Part shown: one piece after another, positions 1 to 7,231 of the stretch
Layout: each line of letters starts with the position of its first letter
How positions within the stretch are numbered: position 1 is the stretch's first letter
Source: PSLL01 sp050259195
Lineage (GTDB): Bacteria > Desulfobacterota_D > UBA1144 > Nemesobacterales > CSP1-2
DNA length: 17,173 nt
Assembly (NCBI GenBank): GCA_050259195.1
Contig: JBLNAE010000270.1
Location: forward strand, 1 to 17,173
Direction: 5' to 3'
Program-made: the position numbers and the translations under genes
Notes under the pieces: generated by a model
Told to the model about the DNA's origin: nothing
What the model saw: only the letters and a program-made list of their open reading frames with translations
Database searches by the model: none

Positions 1-2
1 CC

Positions 3-482
3 GATTGCGTTGCGCCCGCAGTTTATAGTCTGAGAGAGGTCTCAGACACTAAAAAATTTGTCCTCATTGATACGGACTGCCATCACGGAGATGGAGATAG
101 GGAGATGTTCGAAAATGACCCGAACCTCCTCCATGTCTGCTTCTGTGATGCATCATACGTGAGTGAAACAAACGTCTGTGTGAATGCCGGTTGGAGATCA
201 AGCAATGAGGACTACCTCGACCTTGTGAGAAGAGAATTCATCCCCAGAGCTAAAGAGTTTAATCCCGCAATGATTTTCCATTTTCTGGGACATGACACGT
301 GTCAGGGGGATTACGGTGACATCGGATTAACGGAAGATTTTTTTATAGACCTCGTAAAGGAAATAAAGAGGTGCGCTGATGAGGTTTGCCAGGGAAGATA
401 TTTAATCATCACAGGCGGCGGCTCGCGAAGGGATGTAGCAGAGTATATTTTCCCCAAAATTGCAGGGGTTCTGGCAACTTAG
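3..482 (+). CDS. Histone deacetylase / acetoin-utilization family protein, 5' truncated by window edge
   Basis: The reading frame is open from the first bases of the window, so the gene starts upstream and about 159 C-terminal residues are visible. They carry the family's metal-site signatures. DTDCHHGDG (bases about 69-95) matches the D-x-D-x-H-H-G-D-G zinc-binding motif, and GHDTCQGDYGDIGLT matches the second region that supplies the other metal-ligand aspartate. A glycine-rich ITGGGS near the end matches the conserved late loop. Bacterial members are Zn-dependent amidohydrolases that remove acetyl or acyl groups from lysine, polyamines or small molecules. The substrate here cannot be told. 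An internal ATG at 105 gives a shorter frame but would cut off the zinc motif, so it is not the start. The family is firm; the substrate is unknown. Confidence 0.85.
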   Translation, partial: DCVAPAVYSLREVSDTKKFVLIDTDCHHGDGDREMFENDPNLLHVCFCDASYVSETNVCVNAGWRSSNEDYLDLVRREFIPRAKEFNPAMIFHFLGHDTCQGDYGDIGLTEDFFIDLVKEIKRCADEVCQGRYLIITGGGSRRDVAEYIFPKIAGVLAT

Positions 483-624
483 AAACCGGTTTGAACGATC
501 GGATTTGATGTGATACCCTATCGTCAAAGAGATTAAAGAAAGATACGGTGTGGATTTACTCAGAGCAAACATGAAAAGTTAGCTCAGTAGATAATAAACG
601 TCAGAGAGAAATCGGGAGATTAGA

Positions 625-909
625 ATGTTCGGTATTGGAACGAGCGAGTTGCTTGTGATTCTTTTAATTGCCCTCATTGTCCTTGGTCCAAAGGAGATTC
701 CAAAGGTCGCAAGAACGCTTGGGCGCGCAATGAGAGAATTTCAGAGGGTTACAGATGAACTTAGGCACACAATAGATATGGAGATTGAGAATGACGAAAG
801 AGCAAGCGCAAAACCCCAGGAAAATAACGTAGAAGAAAAGAAAGACGGGGTAAAAGAAGATAAGCCCTCAAACCTGGATGCAGAACCGAAAAAAGAAACG
901 CTTTCTTAA
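625..909 (+). CDS. tatB: Sec-independent protein translocase subunit, TatB-like (TatA/B family)
   Basis: This 94-residue protein has the Tat A/B layout. A short N-terminal membrane helix (about residues 6-20) follows MFGIGTSELL with its conserved Glu8. A hinge GP at 21-22, an amphipathic helix (about 24-50) and a charged, disordered Lys/Glu-rich tail complete it. The VLGP hinge is typical of TatB, whereas TatA usually has FG. Without the rest of the Tat genes the A/B assignment is tentative. Tat translocates folded, often cofactor-bearing proteins across the inner membrane. A GGGAG ribosome site lies just upstream of the ATG. The gene sits 75 nt before nuoG on the same strand and may share its transcript. 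No tatC is visible in the window. Confidence 0.88.
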   Translation: MFGIGTSELLVILLIALIVLGPKEIPKVARTLGRAMREFQRVTDELRHTIDMEIENDERASAKPQENNVEEKKDGVKEDKPSNLDAEPKKETLS

Positions 910-984
910 ATACCTTCCTATTTTTATTCCCTTCAAGGTTGCAGATTCAACTGGGGTCAGATAGAATCTTTGAAGAGGTTTTAT

Positions 985-2580
985 ATGCCCAAGCTCACGA
1001 TAGACGGAATAGAGACAGAAACCGAAGATGGAATAAATATCATTCAGGCGGCGGCGCAAATTGGAATTGAAATCCCCCATTTCTGCTACCATCCCGGACT
1101 GAGCATCGTAGCCCAGTGCAGGCAGTGTCTTGTAGAGATTGAAGGCGTTCCAAAGGTTATGCCCGCATGCAATACACCTGTAAGAGACGGACTCATCGTA
1201 AAGACCAATACCCCTAGAGCAGTCAAAGCAAGAGAGGCCGTAGTCGAATTTACGCTGATAAACCATCCGCTCGACTGCCCTATATGTGATAAAGGCGGCG
1301 AGTGCCCGCTTCAGCTTACGACATTTAAGCATGGTCCTGGGCACAGCAGATTCGACGGCCCGGAAGAGAAAAAGGTAAGAAGGAAATACTACCTCAGCGA
1401 CAGAATAATGTATGACCCGAACCGCTGCATCATGTGTACGAGGTGCGTGCGGTTTACAGACGAAATCACCAAAACCGGAGAGCTAGGATTTGACGGGCGG
1501 GGATTCAGAAAAAGGATTGTGGTTTTTCCTGAGAAAAAACTGGATAATGAGCTTGCGGGAAACGTTATTGACCTCTGCCCCGTAGGAGCGCTCCTTAGCA
1601 AACACACGCTTCATGAAGAGCGGGTTTGGTACTGGAAGTTCACCGATACCGTGTGCCCGCTTTGCAGCAACGGCTGTAACATCACCGTCGGGGTTGACCC
1701 GAGAAAAGGCCACGTCTCAAGGGTTCGCCCAAGAATAAATCTCGATGTAAACGACTACTGGATATGCGACAGAGGCAGATACGGATTTAGAGAGGTTCAA
1801 GGCAAAAATCGCCTAAGAGAGCCGCTTCGAAGATATGGAGAGAGCTTTGAAGTTGCTACTTGGGACGAGGCGCTGGATTTTGTCACATCCGAGATTAGCC
1901 AGGCAAGAAATGATTTCCCCGACTCTCTTGCATTCATAGGTTCTCCGGTGCTCACAAATGAGGAGTGCTACATTCTTAAAAAAATCGCAGAGGTTTTGGG
2001 TGTTAACAACCTAAACGCCCGCACTAGCAAAATGGAAGGAGAAAAGAAATTTGGGCTAATAAGCACAGACCCATTTCCAAACAGTACCGGCGCGAGGGAC
2101 ATGGGTTTAGCCTCGAACCCGGATGGGCTGAGCGAGATAATAAGCTCTCTTTTCAAAGGAAACATAAAAGCCCTCTATGTTGCGGATGAGGACCTATTTA
2201 GCATCGTCTCTGAAGAGGAAAGGGGAAAACTCACAGAGGCTCTGTCTAAACTCTCATTTCTTGCGGTCGAGGATTTTAAACTCACTGAAACGGCCAAACT
2301 GGCCCACGTGATCCTTCCAGGAGCAAGTCCTTATGAAAAGGATGGAACGTTTACGAATGATGAGGGAAGGGTACAGAGAATTAAAAAGACGATTTCCCCG
2401 CCGGGAAATGCAAAACCCGATTGGGAGATCCTCACCCTTCTTGGGAAAAGTATCAGACAGGAAAATTTCAAATACATAAACCCGTCTCAGGTTATGTTTG
2501 AGATTGCTGAAAAGGTTTCCGCCTACAGAGGAATGAACTACGATAAAATCGGAATGCTCGGCATAAAGAAGATGGGATAG
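985..2580 (+). CDS. nuoG: NADH-quinone oxidoreductase subunit G (complex I, Fe-S subunit)
   Basis: NuoG is the large Fe-S subunit of the complex I peripheral arm. The ATG at 985 is preferred over an in-frame TTG at 970 because GAAGAGG sits 6 nt upstream and the protein then begins as a typical 2Fe-2S domain. In the 531-residue protein, cluster ligands run in order: 2Fe-2S Cys34/45/48/62; N5-type His94-x3-Cys98-x2-Cys101-x5-Cys107; N4-type Cys148/151/154 plus Cys198; and an N7-type site Cys224/227/231 plus Cys261. The rest is a shortened molybdopterin-oxidoreductase-like domain ending with the usual ILPGASPYEKDGTFTNDEG-like block. Many NuoG proteins are 700-900 residues, so this domain is compact. 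nuoH follows after 19 nt, but no other nuo gene is present here. Confidence 0.96.
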   Translation: MPKLTIDGIETETEDGINIIQAAAQIGIEIPHFCYHPGLSIVAQCRQCLVEIEGVPKVMPACNTPVRDGLIVKTNTPRAVKAREAVVEFTLINHPLDCPICDKGGECPLQLTTFKHGPGHSRFDGPEEKKVRRKYYLSDRIMYDPNRCIMCTRCVRFTDEITKTGELGFDGRGFRKRIVVFPEKKLDNELAGNVIDLCPVGALLSKHTLHEERVWYWKFTDTVCPLCSNGCNITVGVDPRKGHVSRVRPRINLDVNDYWICDRGRYGFREVQGKNRLREPLRRYGESFEVATWDEALDFVTSEISQARNDFPDSLAFIGSPVLTNEECYILKKIAEVLGVNNLNARTSKMEGEKKFGLISTDPFPNSTGARDMGLASNPDGLSEIISSLFKGNIKALYVADEDLFSIVSEEERGKLTEALSKLSFLAVEDFKLTETAKLAHVILPGASPYEKDGTFTNDEGRVQRIKKTISPPGNAKPDWEILTLLGKSIRQENFKYINPSQVMFEIAEKVSAYRGMNYDKIGMLGIKKMG

Positions 2581-2599
2581 AAATGGAAGAGAAAAAGAA

Positions 2600-3649
2600 A
2601 TGCTCTGGGTCGGAATCGGAATCTCGGTTGTAAAAGTAGCTCTGGTTCTATTCGTTGTTCTTACACTCGTCGCCTATCTCACTTATGCGGAGAGACGGAT
2701 AAGCGCATTCATTCAGGATAGGCTCGGCCCAAACCGCGTAGGCCCCTTTGGACTTCTTCAGCCCCTTGCAGACGGCGCAAAATTCATATTTAAAGAAGAT
2801 ATTATCCCCGATGCCGCAAATAAACCCTTTTACATCCTGGCTCCGGCCGTTTCTCTTGTTACGGCGATAATCGCCCTTGCTGTAATCCCAATAGGTTACG
2901 GCTTTGATACGACGCTCTTTGGCCTTCTTGAAGAGCCTATTCGTATAAAGTTCCAGATAGCCGACATAAACGCCGGGCTTCTCTACGTACTTGCCATAAC
3001 CTCACTCGGCGTCTACGGAATAGTCCTTGGCGGCTGGTCGTCAAACAGCAAATATTCGCTCCTCGGAGGGCTTCGCTCTGCGGCGCAGATGATAAGCTAC
3101 GAGCTTTCTCTCGGCCTTTCGATTATCGGAGTAATAGCAATCGCAGGCTCCCTTAGATTGAATGATATAGTTGACGCTCAGGCAAAGGTCTGGTTTGCAA
3201 TCCCTCAGGTTTTGGGCTTCCTGATATTTCTGATCTCTTCTTTTGCGGAAACAAACCGCCTTCCTTTTGACCTTCCCGAAGCCGAGCCTGAGCTTGTCGC
3301 CGGATACCATACGGAATACAGCAGTATGAAATTTGCGATGTTCTTTATGGCTGAATACACAAATATGATAACCGCTTCAGCCCTTACTGTGTGCCTTTTT
3401 CTCGGCGGATGGTATCCCCTGCCCTTTGGCGGTTGGTTTGGGATTGATGTAAATAAATACTGGTTTCTGCCTCCGATTGTCTTTATTGGAAAGGTTCTAT
3501 TCCTGCTATTTTTCTTTATCTGGGTCAGGTGGACTCTTCCGAGATTTCGATACGATCAACTCATGCGCCTTGGCTGGAAGGTCCTTTTCCCGCTTGCAGT
3601 CCTCAACTTGATTATCACGAGCGCTATTTTGGTGTTTGTATATAAGTGA
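2600..3649 (+). CDS. nuoH: NADH-quinone oxidoreductase subunit H (complex I membrane subunit)
   Basis: NuoH is the membrane subunit at the junction of the two arms that forms most of the quinone-binding chamber. The 349-residue protein has the family length and about eight hydrophobic segments. Signature blocks are AERRISAFIQDRLGPNRVGP (residues 30-49), LADGAKFIFKED (56-67) and SFAETNRLPFDLPEAEPELV (214-233), the last holding the acidic and arginine residues of the quinone-side loop. GYHTEYSSMKFAMFFMAEY follows. Start ATG 2600 lies 19 nt after the nuoG stop with a GGAAGAG site upstream, so it is probably co-transcribed with nuoG. In most bacteria nuoI-N follow nuoH. Here the next gene is an unrelated dehydrogenase-type protein. 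Confidence 0.97.
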   Translation: MLWVGIGISVVKVALVLFVVLTLVAYLTYAERRISAFIQDRLGPNRVGPFGLLQPLADGAKFIFKEDIIPDAANKPFYILAPAVSLVTAIIALAVIPIGYGFDTTLFGLLEEPIRIKFQIADINAGLLYVLAITSLGVYGIVLGGWSSNSKYSLLGGLRSAAQMISYELSLGLSIIGVIAIAGSLRLNDIVDAQAKVWFAIPQVLGFLIFLISSFAETNRLPFDLPEAEPELVAGYHTEYSSMKFAMFFMAEYTNMITASALTVCLFLGGWYPLPFGGWFGIDVNKYWFLPPIVFIGKVLFLLFFFIWVRWTLPRFRYDQLMRLGWKVLFPLAVLNLIITSAILVFVYK

Positions 3650-3670
3650 GAATCTTTTATTAGCCAAGAG

Positions 3671-3751
3671 AACGCAGAGCCTGTCCTGAGAAAAACCGAA
3701 TGGTTCGCGGAGGAAGAATTCTTAAATCTCTTCTCTGTGCGCTCTGTGGTT
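3671..3751. repeat. Degenerate intergenic repeat with imperfect inverted ends
   Basis: The 121-nt gap between nuoH and the next gene holds a segment whose ends, AACGCAGAG (3671-3679) and CTCTGTGGTT (3742-3751), are imperfect inverted copies. Inside are AACC-GAAT-GGTT and a 10-bp palindrome AAGAATTCTT (3714-3723). The phrases GCCTGTCCTGAG and CTCTGTGGTTA resemble short interspersed repeats I have seen in environmental bacterial genomes; this is from memory, not a search. The 11-mer CTCTGTGGTTA recurs at 17154-17164. No open frame or clear promoter is visible. Confidence 0.4.
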
Positions 3752-3770
3752 AAAGAAAAGGAGACAAAGC

Positions 3771-4733
3771 ATGGTCTTATTTCTAGGAGAAGAAGAAGGC
3801 GAACAAGTTCTATCTATGGATGATGCCGTAAGAGTGCTAGAAGAAACCTTTAAGCAACAGGGTTCGGGAAATATAATCAACCATCCGAGGCTAAGAATAC
3901 GAACGGGGAAGAGTATGCTTCATTACCTGGCTGGCGCGATTCCACACATGAAAGTAATGGGCTACAAAGCTTATACGTCCTACAAAGGGGGCGTTAAGTT
4001 CCGGGTTTTTCTCCATAGTATTGAAACCGGAGAGCTTCTTTCCATTATGGACGGTAACTTCATGGGGATGATTCGCACGGGGGCGACGACGGGTGTCGCT
4101 ACAAAGTACATGTCAAGGGCAGATTCAGACGTTGTTGGAATATTTGGCACGGGCTGGCAGGCAAGGGGGCAGCTTATGGGGGTTGCGGCTGTAAGAAAAA
4201 TAGGAAGGATTAAAGCCTACAGTCGCAACACCGATAAAAGGGAATCATTTTGCAAGGAGATGGAAGAGTTTCTCGGAATAGAAACAGTCTCCGTAGATAG
4301 ACCGGAAGATGTCATAGATGAGACCGACATTATAATCACGTCCACCACATCGGCAGAGCCTGTCTTTAAAGGCGAGTGGCTCCAAGCCGGGGTTCATATA
4401 AACGCAATAGGGGGGAATTTTCTGTTTAAACGTGAGATAGATGAAACGGCGGTAAAACGGAGCAACATCATCGTTGTTGAATCAAAAGAGCAGTCAAAGA
4501 TTGAAGCGGGTGAACTTCTTCCGCTCATTGAAAAGGGTAGGCTTCAATGGGAAGGAATTCATGAACTTGGAGAAGTAGTGGCGGGCAAGATCAAGGGACG
4601 GAAAAAAAACGAGGACATAACACTGTTTAAATCCCTTGGAGTTGCTATTGAAGACATCGCCGTTGCGGCCCACATATATGAACTTGCGAAGGCTAAAGGA
4701 ATAGGACAAAGGTTGGAAATCCCATCTATTTAA
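3771..4733 (+). CDS. Ornithine cyclodeaminase / mu-crystallin family NAD(P)-dependent protein
   Basis: The 320-residue protein matches the ornithine cyclodeaminase/mu-crystallin fold in length and motif order. It has a substrate-binding Lys (about K66, in KVMGYKAYTS), IRTGATTGVATKYMSR (101-116) with its conserved Arg, the Rossmann loop GIFGTGWQA (123-131), NAIGGN (211-216) and an Asp (about D224) in the catalytic position. Members include ornithine and lysine cyclodeaminases, archaeal alanine dehydrogenase, ketimine reductases and siderophore/opine-related enzymes. Sequence alone does not separate these, so no substrate is claimed. GGAG lies 8 nt upstream of the ATG. It heads a compact + strand gene run, with only 12 nt to the next gene. 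Confidence 0.9.
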   Translation: MVLFLGEEEGEQVLSMDDAVRVLEETFKQQGSGNIINHPRLRIRTGKSMLHYLAGAIPHMKVMGYKAYTSYKGGVKFRVFLHSIETGELLSIMDGNFMGMIRTGATTGVATKYMSRADSDVVGIFGTGWQARGQLMGVAAVRKIGRIKAYSRNTDKRESFCKEMEEFLGIETVSVDRPEDVIDETDIIITSTTSAEPVFKGEWLQAGVHINAIGGNFLFKREIDETAVKRSNIIVVESKEQSKIEAGELLPLIEKGRLQWEGIHELGEVVAGKIKGRKKNEDITLFKSLGVAIEDIAVAAHIYELAKAKGIGQRLEIPSI

Positions 4734-4745
4734 GGAATCTAATTC

Positions 4746-5420
4746 ATGAAAAGAAGAGTCAAAATAGGTTGGGATATATCTCATCTGGAATTCACAATTG
4801 AGGACCACTACTATTTTTCTATTTTAAAATCTAGCCTTAAAGAATCGGGAGCAGCGGTTAAAGAAGTGGATTCTTTCAAAGACATAACCGGATACGATGT
4901 GACGGTATTAAACTATCCTGAAAAAACATTCACGAAAGAAGAAATAAAGCTTGTGAGAGAGTATCTTCATAAAGGAAGAAGAGTCATAGCCGCCGGATAC
5001 TACAATAATGAAGACAATATAGCCGGATGCATTAATTCCCTCTCTTCCCACTTCGGACTTTCTCTAAACGGCGATAAGGTAAGAGATAAGTCAAACAACG
5101 ATGAAGGTGACGACCTTCTGGTGGTGACAAAAAGGGTTTTATCCTATAACGATTCTGTTGAAAGGGTTCTTTTCCCCTGTTCCGCTTCTATAAATATCCA
5201 GAAGGATTTTGGAAAGCCAATAGTAATCGGAGAAGATTCTTCACGTCCGAGAAAAAAAACGGTAATCGGCGCCGAAGCTCAGGTGGGCAAAGGGAAATTC
5301 ATACTCCTTGGCACATGCGTTTTCTGGGACAATTTCGCAATCAGAAAGTACAGCAACCTTAGATTCTCGTTGAATTTGCTTCTCAAAGATGCAGGGTCGG
5401 GGTTACCCCGCCCTACTTAA
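4746..5420 (+). CDS. Unrecognised protein with class I GATase-like / GIFT-type fold features
   Basis: I do not recognise this 224-residue protein by name. It is soluble with no signal peptide. The N-terminus (KIGWDISHLEFTIEDHYYF) leads to alternating strand/helix segments, including YDVTVLNYPEKTFTKEEI and VREYLHKGRRVIAAG (about residues 50-84). Late in the protein VGKGKFILLGTCVFWDNF (about 180-197) is followed by NLRFSLNLLL. This 'open a line, extend it, make it a tall order of loss, then restore a clear fragment near the end' layout resembles GIFT/DUF4350 and ThuA-like GATase1-superfamily proteins, usually without the catalytic Cys nucleophile. It follows the cyclodeaminase-family gene by 12 nt with AAGGA upstream. 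Its last nine codons (AGSGLPRPT) lie in a GC-rich palindrome (5393-5416), so the native C-terminus was probably altered by a repeat. Confidence 0.6.
   Translation: MKRRVKIGWDISHLEFTIEDHYYFSILKSSLKESGAAVKEVDSFKDITGYDVTVLNYPEKTFTKEEIKLVREYLHKGRRVIAAGYYNNEDNIAGCINSLSSHFGLSLNGDKVRDKSNNDEGDDLLVVTKRVLSYNDSVERVLFPCSASINIQKDFGKPIVIGEDSSRPRKKTVIGAEAQVGKGKFILLGTCVFWDNFAIRKYSNLRFSLNLLLKDAGSGLPRPT
5393..5416. repeat. GC-rich palindromic repeat overlapping a gene's 3' end
   Basis: AGGG-t-CGGGG (5393-5402) pairs with CCCCGCCCT (5406-5414) around a TTA loop, giving nine pairs with one bulged T. The right edge ends CCCTAC, as does the palindromic element at 12077-12138 (CCCCTAC). No T-run follows, so it is not a standard intrinsic terminator. 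It covers the last codons of the upstream gene and lies 53 nt before the mtnP start, where a stable RNA hairpin could affect read-through or mRNA decay. Confidence 0.55.
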
Positions 5421-5469
5421 AACCTTGACCTGGGTCTATTTGAATGTTAGTTTAAGACCTTCAAAAACA

Positions 5470-6333
5470 ATGAATATAAAAACCGTTGGAGTAATAGGCG
5501 GAAGCGGACTCTATGAGATGCAAGAGCTAACTGATGTTCGCTTCGTGCATGTGGAAACTCCGTGGGGACATCCATCAGACGATTTCCTGGTGGGAAACCT
5601 GGGCGATATCAGAATGATTTTTCTTCCAAGACATGGACGCGGCCACAGGATTATGCCCTCAGAGATAAATTTCCGTGCAAATATATATGGAATGAAAAAA
5701 CTGGGAGTCGAGTGGATAATATCCGTAAGCGCGGTGGGCAGCATGAAGCAGGAAATCGCTCCCGGTCATGTCGTAATCCCATCTCAGTTTTTCGACCATA
5801 CAAAGAGGAGAGTTTCAACATTCTTTGGAGACGGTATCGTCGCGCACGTTTCAATGGCAGACCCCGTGTGTCCCGTGCTCTCCGATGTTCTTCACCGAGC
5901 CTCTCGAAAATCGGGAGCTACAGTGCACAAGGACGGAACGTATATCTGTATTGAAGGGCCGCAGTTTTCATCGAGGGCGGAGAGCAACATATATAGAAAG
6001 TGGGGAGTTGATGTGATAGGAATGACGAATATGCCAGAGGCAAAACTCGCGCGCGAGGCTGAGATTTGCTACGCGACCCTTGCGCTCTCAACCGACTATG
6101 ACTGCTGGCATGAGGGACACGCAGATGTTACCGTTGATAAGATAATTGAGACGCTCACAAAAAACGTAGAACTCGCAAGACGAATTATAAAAGAGGCTGT
6201 TCCTATGATTCCCGAAAAAAGAAGGTGTACCTGTTCCAATGCCCTTCAAGATGCAATTATCACAACAAAAGATGCCATATCGGAAGAAGCAAAAAAGAGG
6301 TTTAATATCTTAATTGAGAGGTACATCAGATGA
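5470..6333 (+). CDS. mtnP: S-methyl-5'-thioadenosine phosphorylase (MTAP/PNP family)
   Basis: This phosphorylase converts MTA plus phosphate to adenine and 5-methylthioribose-1-phosphate, the entry to methionine salvage. From ATG 5470 it is 287 residues, the family length. It begins at the first strand (MNIKTVGVIGGSGLY). The 27 codons upstream in the same frame overlap the previous gene and its palindrome and do not look native. Motifs are GGSG (10-13), TPWGHPSDDF, RHGRGHR (54-60), SAVGS (87-91), CIEGPQFSSRAES (160-172), IGMTNMPEAKLAREAEICYA (183-202) and STDYDCW (207-213). The last two closely match MTAP rather than plain purine nucleoside phosphorylase. A C-terminal Cys-Thr-Cys (253-255) is notable. 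No good ribosome site precedes the ATG. Its stop overlaps the kinase start. Confidence 0.92.
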   Translation: MNIKTVGVIGGSGLYEMQELTDVRFVHVETPWGHPSDDFLVGNLGDIRMIFLPRHGRGHRIMPSEINFRANIYGMKKLGVEWIISVSAVGSMKQEIAPGHVVIPSQFFDHTKRRVSTFFGDGIVAHVSMADPVCPVLSDVLHRASRKSGATVHKDGTYICIEGPQFSSRAESNIYRKWGVDVIGMTNMPEAKLAREAEICYATLALSTDYDCWHEGHADVTVDKIIETLTKNVELARRIIKEAVPMIPEKRRCTCSNALQDAIITTKDAISEEAKKRFNILIERYIR

Positions 6334-7229
6334 GCGTATTGGTTGTAGGCTCTATGGCGCTGGATACGGTCGAGACCCCATTCAAAGAGGTCAAAGAAGT
6401 TCTCGGTGGCTCGGCATCCTACTTTTCGCTTGCCGCAAGCCTGTTTACGGATGTAAAAATCGTAGCCGTAATAGGCGATGATTTTCCAGAGAAATACATA
6501 CAACTTTTTAAATCCAGAGGAATAGAGCTAAATGGAGTCCAAAGGGCGCCAGGAAACACCTTTAGGTGGCACGGACGGTATGGGTATGACCTCAAAGACC
6601 CTGAGACCATCGCAACGTATCTTAACGTGTTTGAGAATTTCGACCCCGTAATACCCGAGGATTACCGCGAAGCGGAGTATGTCTTTCTTGCAAATATCAA
6701 TCCCGAGCTTCAGATGCACGTATTAAAGCAGGTTAAAAAACCAAAACTTGTCGCATGCGATACGATGAACTACTGGATAGAGAAAAAGCCCAGGGAATTA
6801 ATAGAAGTCCTAAGCCACGTAAACTTACTTATGATTAACGACTCAGAGGCAAGAGAATTAGCACAGGAACCGGGAATTATGAAAGCCGCCAGAACTATAC
6901 TTAATATGGGTCCTCAAATTCTCATTGTAAAAAGGGGCGAATATGGCGCTCTAATGTTTTCAAAAGGAGGAATATTCTGGGCGCCCAGCTATCCGCTTGA
7001 AGACATAGTTGATCCCACCGGAGCCGGCGATACATTTGCAGGCGGATTTATGGGATACATTTCGGGCGATGATTCTTCCAGTTCAGGATTCAAAAGGGCC
7101 GTTGTCTATGGAAGCGTGGTTGCCTCTTTTACTGTAGAGGACTTCAGCGTAAATAGATTGACCGATCTACGCAAGGAAGAAATAGAGACCCGGTTTTCGG
7201 CATTTCTGAAGCTTTCCAATCTGGACTGA
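6330..7229 (+). CDS. PfkB/ribokinase-family sugar or nucleoside kinase
   Basis: The 299-residue protein has the ribokinase/PfkB layout. N-terminal GSMALD and GGSASYFSLAAS (about 26-37) form the substrate side. NDSEA (170-174) is the N-x-x-E metal motif, and DPTGAGDTFAGGF (228-240) is the anion hole and catalytic-base signature, with Asp234 as the base. The substrate cannot be read from the motifs. Its ATG overlaps the mtnP stop (ATGA), which implies translational coupling to MTA phosphorylase. MTAP releases a sugar that is already phosphorylated. A nucleoside such as adenosine is therefore as likely a substrate as a methylthio-sugar. The TPR lipoprotein gene follows 2 nt later. Confidence 0.88.
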   Translation: MSVLVVGSMALDTVETPFKEVKEVLGGSASYFSLAASLFTDVKIVAVIGDDFPEKYIQLFKSRGIELNGVQRAPGNTFRWHGRYGYDLKDPETIATYLNVFENFDPVIPEDYREAEYVFLANINPELQMHVLKQVKKPKLVACDTMNYWIEKKPRELIEVLSHVNLLMINDSEARELAQEPGIMKAARTILNMGPQILIVKRGEYGALMFSKGGIFWAPSYPLEDIVDPTGAGDTFAGGFMGYISGDDSSSSGFKRAVVYGSVVASFTVEDFSVNRLTDLRKEEIETRFSAFLKLSNLD

Positions 7230-7231
7230 AC

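Noticed and set aside
868..1344. 158-residue - strand frame
   Set aside because: Lies antisense to nuoG, whose cluster motifs prove the + frame; Cys-rich look is only the complement of nuoG codons.
5389..5469. 27-residue N-terminal extension of MTA phosphorylase
   Set aside because: It overlaps the previous gene and its palindrome, and the family N-terminus starts at ATG 5470.
5562..5954. 130-residue + strand frame
   Set aside because: Out-of-frame shadow inside mtnP with composition unlike a protein.
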